Below, piece by piece: positions 42,244 through 53,469 of a stretch of 64,000 bases of DNA (position 1 is its first letter; each line of letters begins with the position of its first letter). The position numbers and the translations under genes are program-made. Origin of the DNA: Dendrocalamus latiflorus. Taxonomy: Eukaryota > Streptophyta > Magnoliopsida > Poales > Poaceae. A model generated the notes under the pieces. That model was not told the DNA's origin, did not search any database, and was given only the letters and a program-made list of their open reading frames with translations. The stretch is from positions 4,707,126 through 4,771,125 of the forward strand of contig CM029610.1 in assembly GCA_017311315.1 (NCBI GenBank), in the 5' to 3' direction.

Positions 42244-43921
42244 TATATGACTTATGAGTATATACGGAGAATGCTACTGCAATTTTCACTGCGTTGATCC
42301 AGCATTCACCTAGCAAGGAGACTCAAGTGTACGACCAGTACGACATTGAGCACGATCGTGTTACACCTGTAACGTGTCGCAAAACGACAAGCGAGAGCCA
42401 GACATATTATAAATAAATAAATACTCCTCCTCCTCCGTATACCAAGAGCAGCCCGGGGGGCATGCCTCATCACATCCAAGACATGCTCGCCCCGTCCTCA
42501 CATCGTACGGTCCCGATTCACTCCGCTCCGCTGGATACCGGGCCCGATCGGCGAGGGGAAATCCCCGTACCGCCCCTGCCGTGACGGTTTTGGCTGCCAC
42601 AGTATCGCACGGAGGAGGACGACAAGGGAGAGGGCACTGTGGTCTTTTCGCGGGGGCCAAATGATTGTGCCCCTCGGCCGGAAACGGACGGATCGTGGCT
42701 GTTTTGACCGTCCAGTCGGTGGGACCCGGCCCGAAACCCTTGGCGGCAAACTTTCCCTCCCTCTCTCGCTTTGGGATCTTTCGCACGTACACCCTTCCTC
42801 AAACCTGCAAGTACTTGTACTAGTAACCCATTTATCAGCCAAAATCAACGGTACCGGGGATTATTCGGATTGTCTTTAACTTCTAGTCTTTACTTAAAAA
42901 AGTTATAAGTTATAGTTTCCCATCATGGGTCAGGTCTGCAGGCCCAGGTTTCCCAACACGCCCCCATTGATCACTCATCCAACACGTTAATGCCTTATCA
43001 AAACTCCATAAAAATTCAGTGAAAAAATTTTGGAGAAAAAAATACATGTTACATTGTGTTGCACGCATTGACTCCTTAAAAACCTTGACCAAGAAATTTC
43101 TGGAAAAACAGGAGTTAACTCCATCCACGATGTGGTTCCCGATAGGCGCAACAGCAGGGGCGGACAACTAGTTGTCATGTGCCACCCAGCGCCGAGAGCA
43201 TGCTCACCGTCGGATTTGAAGAATGGCCGAGATGCCATCCCAAGAAGAGGATAAGGGCCACACTGGAGTGGAGTAGGTAGTCGGGCGTCACGTGCTGCGC
43301 GTGCAGAGGCGCAGCGTGCCCCTCCTACCCTCGAGTTTCAGCGTGGTCAACGTGGGGACGCATAGTGGGGGAGCGGGTCAAGTAAATTCTTTAGGCCAAG
43401 AGATAAGGGAGTCGTTACTAGGGTAGAAAGCCGCCGCCTTAATCAAGACCGAAAAAGAGGAATTTAACATCTGAATATACATTTTTACAAATATAGCCCC
43501 ATCCCCAAACTTGACAAGCGCAGCAAGCAACACGTGTCTGCTGCCACGCCACCAGAGCTTGGTAGGCGGGGTGGCAGCACGTGAGGTCGGTCCAGCGTGA
43601 CAAGGCAAACAAGCGTGCAGCAGCTCCTACCGAGCTCGATAGGGAGCTGCCAAGCGTCCCAGCCTTCGTAGGTGCCGGTGCCTCACTTCTGCATGCATCC
43701 GTCCATTCCCAACTGTCACTTCACAATAAGGAATCTTGTGCTTCATTTCCCCATGGCCGCATTGCAAGAACGTACCACAAGATCTAGCACTAGATAGAAC
43801 AAAGAAAGGAACAACAAGAAGCTAAAGAAACTGAGTAACACAGAGGCACTCATCAGGGCCAAGGAAACAGAGCAAGGGATGCATGGATAGATGCACTTAT
43901 CGAGGCTGGGATGCTTGGTAG
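42244..43921. other. Intergenic, GC-richer patches, nothing recognised
   Basis: Overlapping open frames at 42361-42880 on both strands and at 43160-43790 reflect GC content. No domain or splice structure could be supported. Confidence 0.4.
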
Positions 43922-45373
43922 ACATAATTATTAAAATTGGATCGGACAACCGGTTCAACGAGAAAAAACTGGAACCAATGGGTTTGGCAGTTCGATTCAC
44001 TTCAAGGACCGTTCAAGCAATTGGACTGAAAAAAACTAGACAAACCAGGCGATTTTCTACAAAACCAATGAATCAGACGGTTTCAAATGAATGGGGACGT
44101 TTTTTTGCTGCCTATGAGAAAACATGAAAATAGAGTAGCAATAGTCGGCCCATAACACGCACCAGAAGGGAGGCCTATAACTGCCTAGGGCTCCCTTTGA
44201 TTTCGACTATGTAGGTGTTCATTTTTTTTTGCATCTACCCCTCGGATGGCTGTCGGACTTCATCATCTCCTCGATGTCTTCACTCACCCCCTTCACATTC
44301 AAATCCCCCCTTCCTCCCTCTCTTTTTCACATCTCCATTCTCGTTTCACTCCACATATCCCCTTACTCCAGACCCCCCTCTCCCATGTTTTTTAATCAAC
44401 CTTGGCGCTGCTTCTTGCCATGTCATGTTATTTGATTTGATCTCTACCTTTTCTTCTCTATGAACAGTTTATGGAGGCTCATAGGAACTATCTGAAGTTT
44501 TGGTGGTTACTTCTCTTACTTACTCTACTTTTGTGTTTTGTTGTCATTTGAAGTTTTTGGTGCTATTCTATTTCCGCCTTTTCCCTATTTCAAGTTCTAG
44601 CCTTGAAGCTAGACGGGCTAACTGCTTTTCAGTGATATATGCTTGCTACTGCTATGTTCCTTCTTTGGGTGTGTACATACTGTTTCTTGCTTGTATTCAT
44701 TGACACTAATTAGTGTTATTTGTGAATAACCTTCCCTACTCTCTTGTACACCATCAAGCAATATATAAAGAAATTATGTATTACTATAGTTTTGAGAGCA
44801 ACATGCATATTTCGGAACACTACATTAAGCTCTCTTCCATATTGCTTTGAAAAAAGGGAACATTCAATTGGTTTGCACATATTAGTCTGTTGTATCCTAT
44901 TTTCCGCCCTCTTGCCTCCCCTCTCATTCTTTCTTGCTCCTCCTCCCTCCTATTCCTTTGTATAGTGGCGCAAAGTCCAAAGTCCAAACGCCATGGGCCA
45001 CCTTCGTCATCCGCCTAGATCCGGATGCCATAGCCATTCCCTTGCTGCTGGCGCAGCATGTCGTAGCATGAGTTTGACAACGACGGCTCCACATGGTAAG
45101 TACAAGCTGGGCATCAGAAATGGGCATGCAAGATTTTGATTGGGTGAGGATTAGTGTCGTGTTTGGGTTTTGGATTGGCATGGTGTTAGGTTTCTTTATT
45201 TGGGTTGGATGCGCAGTGCTAGTCGAGTACGAATTGCTATGAGTATGTTAGATATACGTACTCTATTTTTTTTTCATGCAGCAGGATTCCTCCCAATGCT
45301 AATGGACCGGCGGTTAGACCGTTGAACGGGTGACACGGTGGTATGGCCGGTTCGATTTCAGTAACTATGGACA
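43922..45373. mobile_element. Possible DNA transposon, 1.45 kb
   Basis: Left end CATAATTATTAAAATTGGAT and, inverted, right end CATAGTTACTGAAATCGAAC are alike (about 16 of 20). Both ends are followed by CCGGTT/GGTTCAAC words. No target duplication found and no transposase. Identity is tentative. Confidence 0.4.
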
Positions 45374-45632
45374 TGGCAAGAGATATGTATTGCTTGCTAT
45401 ACCTGCCAAATTCGGATACAAAACTACATTTATAAAAACGATGTTGGAATCAAGTTTGAAAAAGTAATATCGCTATAAAGCCATATATATGAACAGATCC
45501 AAACACTACTCCTAGACGACGAGAAGACTGGAAAAAAAAACCTGGACAAAAAAAGAAGAAACCCTAGCCTTTACATGAATGAAAGATTAGACGGGTAGTA
45601 GCAGCAGTAGTAACGGGAGCGTTACGGCTAGT

Positions 45633-45765
45633 CTAAGGCATAAAGAGCCTTTCAGCATCGGCACACGGTTGCGCGCGGACAAGAATGATGCCGTTCTTGT
45701 ACTTTGCAGCGTCCAATGCTGGCATTGCCTTGCCATCACGCACGGCGTCGTCCATCACTTGCAGC
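45633..45765 (-). pseudogene. Exon-like remnant ending ...NGIILVRAQPCADAERLFMP
   Basis: Minus-strand frame LQVMDDAVRDGKAMPALDAA followed by KYKNGIILVRAQ and ending ERLFMP before TAG at 45633-45635. The composition is protein-like and the 3' end looks like a true C-terminus. Upstream sequence soon has stops, so it is an isolated last exon or a broken copy. Family not recognised. Confidence 0.35.
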
Positions 45766-46904
45766 CAAACGAGGCATTCATTCACGGATCACAATCTAAT
45801 CCCCATGTCGGCACTGTTTTGGATCGGCATCCATCATGGCCGCAAAAAAACGGTGCTGGTGGGTGGGGCCAACCGAGCCCCGCGTCAGACGGGACTTCAT
45901 CAAATCGGACGTCGGCCTCTCCACCATGGCAGATCACCGGCGCAGCTCCCAACCAGTCAAAGGGCTTCCTTCTTTTTAGATTAGGGCCTTGCCTTATTCA
46001 GCAGCTTTGGCTTTTCAAAGTCAGAAAGTTTGTTTCGCACGAATTAATTTTTTAATATGATTTTTTGTTTTGTATTATTCGTGACGATGTAACTATCTTT
46101 TTATTTTTCTCTATTTTCTTTTATTTAAATATATCAGAAAAACTATCAACCGCTACAATGACATTTGAACCAAAAGGCACAATACCTTCGAACAAGAAGA
46201 AAAAATTCTTCTTGTTAATTGCGATCTAATGACGTGACATTAGATTCTCATTTTATTCGTGTGTTAATTGCACGTATAAAACATGAACCGCGACCGATTT
46301 ACTGCCAAGGGAGAGTGCAGCGAGGGAGGGAAAAAAAGAAAAGAGAGATTGCCTACTGAGCGAGAGCGCATCTGTAATCCTTTATAGTTGGAAGCATTGT
46401 GGAACTGGTGTATACCTTCAGAAAAAAGGTATACTTCAGTTGCATATGAGCAATGCATTTAATATATCGTTAGCGATTCATTAGCATAACTGTGGTTTTA
46501 TAATATGGAATGCACTAGGTAGCCATGTTTAGTTGATGAATGTGTTTCTATAAGTAGCCATATTTACTTATTGTAAGTAGCTGTAGGAATACAGGCAAAA
46601 AATAGTTAAAATAATTTGATGTATGTCCACATATGTATATTTATTGGTCTCATGCGATTACCAAAAGCTGTAGAAAATGATGAGTTTGTATGCACTGAGC
46701 ATACCTAATTAGCATGTAATTAATGCTAATCACATTTAATTGGTAATAATCATAATTAATTAGTATTGATTACAATAAATTAGTATTAGTGTGTATTTAA
46801 TCAAAGCAACAAGAAAAATACAATTTACGAAATATGTATGTATGTATACGGTGTGGTTATTCTCGGTTGTATTTAGCACCATTTGGCACTGACATATTAT
46901 TTTA
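45766..46904. other. Intergenic, nothing recognised
   Basis: AT-rich after 45990. No supported feature. Confidence 0.4.
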
Positions 46905-47323
46905 TGTACTGTAGGGAATGGCTACGGGTGGCGGTCTTAAGGGTGGTACGTCGCTGGACCTATCCTGGGATGGCTAACATCATTGTCGGGCATGATCAAG
47001 CGGTAAAGGACCGGTCCCCTCTATTATCAAGGGACCTCAAGGGACAAGCCCCTCGACGATTGGTACGTTCTAATTCTACGGCGGGTCGGGTTGCTGCCCA
47101 TGGCGAGGATGATGGACATTGGACAGTCATTCGCGCTGGACTTACCGCTTCTATCAGCACTCATTGATCGGTGGAGGCCGGAGACCCACACATTTCACTT
47201 CCAGTGGGGGAGATGATCATCACTTTACAGGATGTTGCGTACCTAACTGGTCTGCCAATACAGGGTCGTCCCGTGGTTCCACATGCTAGGTCAACCGACT
47301 GGAAGGCACCTATGCTACACTGA
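46905..47323 (+). pseudogene. Plant-mobile-domain (PMD) relic
   Basis: The plus strand encodes VKDRSPLLSRDLKGQAPRRL in one frame. In a second frame come DLPLLSALIDRWRPETHTFH and then, after a one-base shift, GEMIITLQDVAYLTGLPIQG followed by RPVV. RPETHTFH...GEM..TLQDVA.LTGLPI is the hallmark of the aminotransferase-like plant mobile domain found in some MULE-type and other plant transposons and in MAIN-type genes. Frameshifted and lacking the C-terminal part. Confidence 0.8.
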
Positions 47324-48305
47324 TTTGGTCATCCCTTTGCTAGTACAAGAGCAAACAACGCCAATTTGACAAAAGGCTCGATCCATGGAGCTCCATCGCC
47401 GTAGCCTGGGCACCTCGAGAAGTAGTACTTCAGGGAAAACAACGGGATCTAGTCCCCGGTGAATGGACCACGAAACAGGATAACTTTGTGGAAGGAGACG
47501 AGAATCTAAACAAGGGTAATGTACAGGAGGAGAAAGGGGTAGGACCCCTTCCCACTCGACGCCAGCGAGGAGACGGGGAAGAGATAGGGGAGGGAGGCTG
47601 GACAGATTTGGAAGAGAACGGGAGGAGGGAAGTTTTTTTTGGGTAGGAGCGCTCAGGCAGAGAACGAGACCCCAACTCTGGTTCATCAGCTACGCTCTTT
47701 AACAAGCAGATCTGGTTTGTTGTAGCGTGATCAAAGTGCAACATTACAACACCTTACCTTTCCTACTGCAGTATGCCTTGGCATTTGTTAACGCAACACT
47801 ATTTTTGGAGTACAAAACAGACGCACATAACTCATGCACACCCACTCACACTACATGCACACACACATATACGTGCGTCCCTTGCACATATTAGGATCTA
47901 ATTAGATACTTAACAACATCTGAAACTCAAATACACGCTGTCCCAGCGAACACTTATGCTTGATAACCTCTCTAGATAACGAGGCAAGCCGAGATTGAGC
48001 CTGGGACGGCTGCTCGCTCACCTACGTAGCTAGTAAACCGAGCTAAACACTCGGTCCTGTGAATTAACGCAGCACCTGCCTCCAAGCGTTGGAGGCAGGC
48101 CAGAGCGACGCCAAATCTCTGAAACGGTGGTGAGGACTGAGGAGATGCACGGTACTACCACTACCTACCTCCTGTCAGAAATATTAACCACGGATTAATT
48201 CCCCGTTTCGACCTGCAGGACACATCGGAGACGGCCACGCGTCGGCGTCCCAGTGGATGGTCCAGTGAACCGAGCCCGCGTTGCCAGGAAATTTACCGTG
48301 CCCGC
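47324..48305. other. Intergenic upstream of the MAKR-like gene
   Basis: Minus open frames at 47315-47744 show no domain. The 200 bp before 48300 would include the promoter of the gene that follows. Confidence 0.4.
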
Positions 48306-48314
48306 TTATATATA
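48306..48314 (+). promoter_or_regulatory. TATA box of the DUF1645/MAKR-like gene
   Basis: TTATATATA lies 113-121 bp before the ATG at 48427, giving a predicted leader of about 85-90 nt. A CCACGCGTCGG-type G-box-like word lies upstream, near 48233. Confidence 0.7.
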
Positions 48315-48426
48315 CGGGCCTTTACCACCTGTACCCTTGTCTCACATTTCTCACCTCCCACGGCCAAGTACAGAACCGGTGTACCACCCTCGCCGCCTCC
48401 AACTTTGATGCGCCTCGCCGCCGGCC

Positions 48427-49581
48427 ATGGCATCCGCCGTCGCCAGTAACATGCCCGCCACGGCCCCCGCCGCCGTGTCGTACGGCTGGCTCAGCCCGCG
48501 CGTGTCGTTCGGCCGCGACGCCGCGGCGGATCGCGAGCCGGCGGAGCCGGCGATCTCGAAGGACTTCATTGACTTCGAGTTCAGCCTGGGGGGATCGGCG
48601 ACCATGCTGCCAGCGGACGAGCTGTTCGCGGATGGGAAGCTGCTCCCGCTCCGGCCGCACCCTGCGGCGGCGCCGGAGGCGGAGCGGGAGCGGCAGAACC
48701 CGCCGGCGGAGATCCCGCGGTCGCCGGAGCTGGTCAAGACCCTGCGGACTGCGGCGGCCGAGGCCCTCGACCCGTACGTGTTCTCCCCCAAGGCGCCGAC
48801 GTGCTCGAGCCGGTGGAGGGAGCTGCTTCGTCTCAAGAAGGTCCAAACCCCGCAGAAAACGTTGCCGTCGGCGTCGCCATCGTCCTCGACTACAGCGGCG
48901 ACTCCATCGAGAGCCTCCAACTCTTCGGCGGTCAGGTCCCTAAAGCTCCTCCTCCTCCAACGGAACGGCGGCCTCTCCGCGGTGCCGCTCCTCCGCGACA
49001 GCTCCGACTCGGAGGCGTCCCTCTCCCTCGCGTCCTCTCGCTTCTCCCTCTCGTCGTCGTCATCGTCCTCCGGTCACGAGCACGACGACCTCCCGCGCCA
49101 CTCCCTCGACTCGGTCGACCCCACCCCAAGGCCCCGCATCCGCCTCGTTCGGTCCCAACCCCAGCGCCACCCGCCAGCCGGCGCCCCGGCCAGCACCGGC
49201 CTCAGCCCCGCCCGCCGCCGCCCCACCACCCCACCGCCGCCCTCCGTGGCGTCGGTGGACTCCCCGCGCATGAACGCCTCCGGCAAGATCGTGTTCCAGG
49301 GCCTGGAACGCAGCTCCAGCTCCCCTGCCGGCAGCGTCCACTCCGGGCTCCGGTCCCGCTCCCGCGTCATGGACCGGTCCTACTCCGCCGGCGTCCGCGC
49401 CACGCCGGTCGTGCTGAACGTGCCCGTTTGCTCGCGGCCAGTGTTCGGGTTCTTCAAGGACAAGAAGGACGCGCCGACGAAGGACGCAGCAGCTCGGCCA
49501 CGGTCGGCACTTGGCCGGAAGTCTACCCATGCCGGCGGCGGAAGCAGTGTGAGTTGCAGAGATCTTGGCACCAGCAATTGA
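48427..49581 (+). CDS. DUF1645/MAKR-like regulator, intact single exon
   Basis: An open frame of 384 residues starts MASAVASNMP and ends DLGTSN. No introns are needed. Residues 46-54 (DFIDFEFSL) and 59-75 (TMLPADELFADGKLLPL) form the conserved acidic-hydrophobic block of the plant DUF1645/MAKR-like family. Some of these proteins are membrane-associated kinase regulators acting in brassinosteroid and peptide-receptor signalling, related to BKI1. A Ser-rich region (about 190-215), Pro-rich basic stretches (about 230-275) and a conserved-looking VPVCSRPVFGFFKDKK near the C-terminus follow. There is no signal peptide or membrane helix; basic and Ser-rich patches would allow phosphorylation-controlled membrane binding (inference). 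Codon use is strongly G/C-ending, typical of grass genes. TATA box, leader and uninterrupted frame support an active gene. The family name is moderately sure; the specific member is not. Confidence 0.88.
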   Translation: MASAVASNMPATAPAAVSYGWLSPRVSFGRDAAADREPAEPAISKDFIDFEFSLGGSATMLPADELFADGKLLPLRPHPAAAPEAERERQNPPAEIPRSPELVKTLRTAAAEALDPYVFSPKAPTCSSRWRELLRLKKVQTPQKTLPSASPSSSTTAATPSRASNSSAVRSLKLLLLQRNGGLSAVPLLRDSSDSEASLSLASSRFSLSSSSSSSGHEHDDLPRHSLDSVDPTPRPRIRLVRSQPQRHPPAGAPASTGLSPARRRPTTPPPPSVASVDSPRMNASGKIVFQGLERSSSSPAGSVHSGLRSRSRVMDRSYSAGVRATPVVLNVPVCSRPVFGFFKDKKDAPTKDAAARPRSALGRKSTHAGGGSSVSCRDLGTSN

Positions 49582-50310
49582 CCTCGTTTTGACTAAAGCT
49601 AGTAGTAGCGGCAGCAAGTAACAGCCTTAATTAGCTAGCATGCATTTCCTTTGCAAAAGAAGAAAAGGAACAAAAAGAGAGAGAGAGAGCAGGTCGAGAA
49701 AACCAGTTTGGAGTGAGAGAGATCCTGCGAAGAGAAACAAATCGGGAGAGGAGAGGATAGTTTGGCGAGCTGATTTTGGTGGTTGTTTTGAGAGGCTAGC
49801 TAGAATCATCATCTGATCTGATCCACTAATTGACCGGTCCAGTTTGCTGTCTCCTGTAAATTATGCCCCATGTCTTTTTGCTATCCTTCTCCCTCATCTC
49901 TGTGTCCGTTTCTTGTTCTAAGCATCTTAATTTGATATCAAGTTCACCTATTCTGGATGTAAAGGAGTAAAAGCTGAGCCTGAGCCTGCTCAGGGGGTTA
50001 ATCATGGTGGTCAAGTGATTGATTGTGAGCTGTGATAAAAAAGAGACAACGATGCATGCAAATCGGTAACTTTTGGGTTGAGCTGAGCCATTTTTAACTG
50101 GCCTGAGGCATTGGTGGATGGCGAGTGTTGGTAATTGATGGGGAGGCCGGTTTTAATCAGGAGGCCAGCTAGCTAGGCGATCGGGCACTGTGCAGCATGT
50201 GCGCATATCTAAATCTTTGTGTAGAAAAAAGTACTACTCTGCGAAAGGTCGCAGTAAAAAAAAACACTTAAAAACAGAGAGCTGCAGGGTGCTGTTGGTG
50301 ACTGTGCAAC
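49582..50310. other. 3' region of the MAKR-like gene
   Basis: Presumed 3' untranslated region, then AT-rich spacer. No clear polyadenylation signal could be fixed. Confidence 0.4.
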
Positions 50311-50615
50311 GAGCAAGTCCAATAATGGTCTTATAGCCAAGCTAGTCAGCATTTTTGCTGATGTGGAGGAGAGAAGAGAGGAGAGAGATGAGAGCTTGGC
50401 TCTCATGCAAGCAACAAGCTGGGCACGGGAGCCTATGCAGTGGTGGGCTCAGATAATAAATGTATGTGAGGAGGAATAGAAAAGAGAATGTGAGACATGG
50501 TACCACATAATAATAAAAAATATTTTGTAGACAAATAGAAGACAAATTATTGTATAACTTGACTCTTATAGCTTGACTTATAGCCAAACACTTGGCTCTA
50601 TTATTGGACTTGCTC
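50311..50615. mobile_element. hAT-like MITE (GAGCAAGTCCAATAA family)
   Basis: Left GAGCAAGTCCAATAATGG and, inverted, right GAGCAAGTCCAATAATAG form near-identical 18-bp terminal repeats, followed on both sides by TATAGCCAAG-like words. No clear 8-bp duplication. It directly adjoins the next element. Confidence 0.8.
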
Positions 50616-50617
50616 TA

Positions 50618-50844
50618 AGAGCAAGTACAATATCCTTCAAAAAAAATAGTTCATACAATAAAGTATCTATTACAATAACTATTTGACCCCACGTGTAAGA
50701 GAGTGAAATGCATATTTTTACGTGCTATAGCTAGCTGTAATTTAGTAGCCAGCTTCCTTCTCTCTCTTCCTTTCTCTCTTTACCACGTAAGATTTTGTTG
50801 ATATTATATTTACTATAACTGACTAAATTTTATTATACTGCTCT
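50618..50844. mobile_element. hAT-like MITE (AGAGCAAGTACAATA family)
   Basis: Left AGAGCAAGTACAATA and, inverted, right AGAGCAGTATAATA. Two bases separate it from the element at 50311-50615. Ends resemble those at 8535-8899. Confidence 0.65.
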
Positions 50845-52343
50845 AAAGTGGGAAAAAAAAGCCGCCTTTTGCTCGGTGCCGCAGGTCCGTGGAGGCGTTG
50901 GCGAAGTTGTGTGCCCATGTGGCTGGGCGCTGTTACATTGGTATAACTGCACTGCGCTGCACTGCACTTTGCCTTCTCACTGCGACTCTTTTTCACTGAC
51001 TGCATCCACCAATGGCGCTCTCGATCCATCTACTCCTTTCAGCCTTTCCTTGACTGGTTTGTTTTACCCTTTTTGACTCGCGCCAGCCTTTCCTAAAAGG
51101 CTCTTTTCTCATGTTAAACCCTAGGCACCAGTTTTTTTTTAATTGTCTTTTTGAGTGTCTATACAACATTTAACTATTTTTTAGAGTAAAGTTAGTCAAC
51201 TTTTAGAGCGTTAGATGAAGATCCAACGCTCTATATCATTTTTTTTGGAGTGGTGGCTTGTACCATTCAACGCCCTAGATCATTTTTTGGATAGGGGCTT
51301 GTATGGGTGGATCCGTTGGATGGAGATTCAACGCCCCAATTTATTTTTTTGAGGGGTTGTATGGGAATATCTATTGGATTGAGATCCAACGCCCCAAAAT
51401 TTGACTAATTTTGCCTTAAAAACAGTTGAATGTTCTATATCACTTCTCTTTGTTTTTGGCTGTTGGCTAACGGTACACCTTCTTGATCTTCAAATGGTTT
51501 TAAGTCTAAAACTGTATGCAGTTTTTACATCGATGTCCGTCGCATCTCAAAAAGTGTTGATAAAATTCATGAACCGTAGCCCAAAATATCGCATGGCCCT
51601 ATTGTATCCTCCAATGATCATCTACACTATCTACTCGGCCATTCAGCTGAATAATAAGGCACACTATTTTCCTTTTTGCGGTGATACAGTTAATTAAGCA
51701 GCCCCAGTCTTGACACGAATCCAGCCGATGCAGGTGCAGCTAGCACGGCAAGATTCCTGTGCCTCTGCCTCCTGGAGCGAGTATTTGACGGCAGCAGTCC
51801 TTAGAGGTCAAAGAAAAACAAGAAATCTCTTCTCGCTTGCTCGGCCTTCATCTCAGCTGTGCCTGTGGCCGTCTTTTGATCTTAACATGAGTGTTGGTAC
51901 GAATAAATTGAATATCGATAAACCACTTTGAAAAAATAGAAAAAAGCATCCCATTTATATATTTGGAGAAACTCATAAGTTATAAATAATTTCGATCGCG
52001 GCGCATACGCGAGTGCGACCAAAGTCGAAATTTGGATCACAGATTACTTGAAACGAAATGAAAAGTACATGGAAAGCATGAAAGGACACGAGCTAAGTGA
52101 ACACGACGAAACAAACGGCAGATCGAGCCCTTTTACTTACTTATTTAAGCCATGCGTAGAAGAACTCTTGTTCACTCAGAGACCACTGATCGGACTAAGG
52201 CGTAAGTATACGTACGCACATACACGCGGACACGGAGGCAGAGTGCACCGACCTAACCTAGCTAGCATGGCCATACATATGCTCCAGTGACTAGCACTGG
52301 ATACCAATGCAAGCCGGTAGGCAGTCACTCGTACTAGCTCAGT
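50845..52343. other. Intergenic with degenerate AACGCCC repeats at 51190-51400
   Basis: 51190-51400 has four loosely repeated units containing GAGATYCAACGCCC and TGGRTRGGGGCTTGTATGGG. 51885-51990 is a partial copy of the CGATAAACCACTTT repeat. No gene recognised. Confidence 0.5.
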
Positions 52344-52631
52344 TCATGGGTTCCCGGCGGACGGTGGGCTAGGCTGGAACAGGGGCAGGTTCGGAAGGCT
52401 CCGGTCCACCCTCGGCAGCGGCGGCAGCTGGAGACTCGGCAGCGCCGGGAGCTGGAGACCCGGCAGCGCCGGGAGTATCGCCGGCTGCGCCGCAGGCGGC
52501 GTTGCCGTGCTGGCCTCCTCCGTGAGCTTGCGGCTCACGACGACGGTGGACGAAAGGAGCAGAACTGCCAGCCCGAGCACAAGGCTAATGGAGGCCGTAG
52601 CCGCAGCGCCATTACCGTTGCACGACGCCAT
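52344..52631 (-). CDS. Small secreted proline/leucine-rich protein
   Basis: 95 residues from ATG 52631 (MASCNGNGAAATASISLVLG). Residues about 14-33 form a hydrophobic signal peptide (SISLVLGLAVLLLSSTVVV). The mature part begins around RKLTEEAS and contains repeats of the form LPALPxLQ and LPPLPR, then NLPLFQPSPP. Short Leu/Pro repeats after a signal peptide suggest a cell-wall or apoplastic protein, comparable in style to small PELPK or proline-rich wall proteins, but I do not recognise the family. A TATATATA box at 52708-52715 lies about 80 bp upstream. The longer frame from 52877 reads through the promoter and is not preferred. Confidence 0.72.
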   Translation of the reverse strand: MASCNGNGAAATASISLVLGLAVLLLSSTVVVSRKLTEEASTATPPAAQPAILPALPGLQLPALPSLQLPPLPRVDRSLPNLPLFQPSPPSAGNP

Positions 52632-52707
52632 TGTACGAAAACGTGCGGGCAGCCGGCGACCGATCAGTGCAGTGAGGACTGAGGAGGGAGAAGGCCAGAG
52701 GCGTTTG

Positions 52708-52746
52708 TATATATAGGGCACGGCCCTGGAGTGCATGCATGCATGG
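52708..52746 (-). promoter_or_regulatory. TATA box and RY (CATGCATG) motifs before the secreted-protein gene
   Basis: TATATATA at 52708-52715 and overlapping CATGCATG words at 52733-52745, with a second cluster at 52813-52823. RY motifs are bound by B3 factors of the ABI3/FUS3 type in seed genes, so seed expression is possible (inference). Such words are also frequent by chance in grass DNA. Confidence 0.55.
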
Positions 52747-53270
52747 GTCGTCGGGCAAGTGAAGTGACCTGCGATGGATGCTGCATCACGTACGCTTTTG
52801 GCGGCCGGGTTAATGCATGCATGCAAGGTTGGTTGGGGCGGCGCCGGTGGATGGACGCCGGCGGTGGAGCTGGTCACTAGGTAGCTACGTACTCGTACCG
52901 GCGTTCTGGCCTCGTATTCATTCCAGCTGGGCCGTGCTCCGGATCGACCTCCCTAGCTCGATCCGACGGCTGGTGGAGATCGACCGGTCGACGGCACAGT
53001 TGGTGCCTGGTCATGCGTCAATGTTAGTTGCGAGTTGCTCTACGTCGATCACACGCACGGCACGGGGGATTTATGCAAATGCGCACCGAAATTTTAGCCA
53101 AGACACCATGAAAGCTGGCGTGCATGGAGTGCAGACGCCTGCCAGATATTGGGCCGGATAGCAGTGTAGGATCAGGCCATGGGCAGGCCCCGGTCAGGCC
53201 ACATCCGGCCTGCTTCGTGTCCAGATCCGTTTGACTGTCATCTGACACCGCAGGGCCTTTTCCTTCCCTA
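52747..53270. other. Intergenic, nothing recognised
   Basis: GC-rich spacer. Open frames on both strands without domains. Confidence 0.4.
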
Positions 53271-53320
53271 TCTATTATATTTGTAATGCAAAGTCAAAAG
53301 GACTTACCATATTCGCTCTC

Positions 53321-53432
53321 AAGGGTTAAATTTTTTTACGTTAGTCAGAGAAAAAAAGAAAAAGATCTACACCCTCAAGGGATAATTTTTTTACGTTAGT
53401 CAGAGAAAAAAGAAAAAGATCTACATCATTGA
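53321..53432. repeat. Tandem duplication, 2 x about 56 bp
   Basis: AAGGGTTAAATTTTTTTACG (53321) and AAGGGATAATTTTTTTACGT (53377) start two units that both continue GTTAGTCAGAG and AAAAAGATCTACA. Confidence 0.85.
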
Positions 53433-53469
53433 TCATGATGGGTCCAGATTATAATGAACTAGATTAAAA

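Noticed and set aside
42361..42880. Overlapping minus-strand frames of up to 143 residues
   Set aside because: No conserved motif, no splice or promoter structure, and equally long frames overlap in other phases; explained by GC content.
48281..48943. 220-residue Arg-rich plus frame overlapping the MAKR-like gene
   Set aside because: Out-of-phase shadow; the 384-codon frame has the conserved family motif and a TATA box in the right place.
52344..52877. 177-residue frame with an upstream ATG at 52877
   Set aside because: It would run through the TATA box; the ATG at 52631 gives a proper signal peptide.
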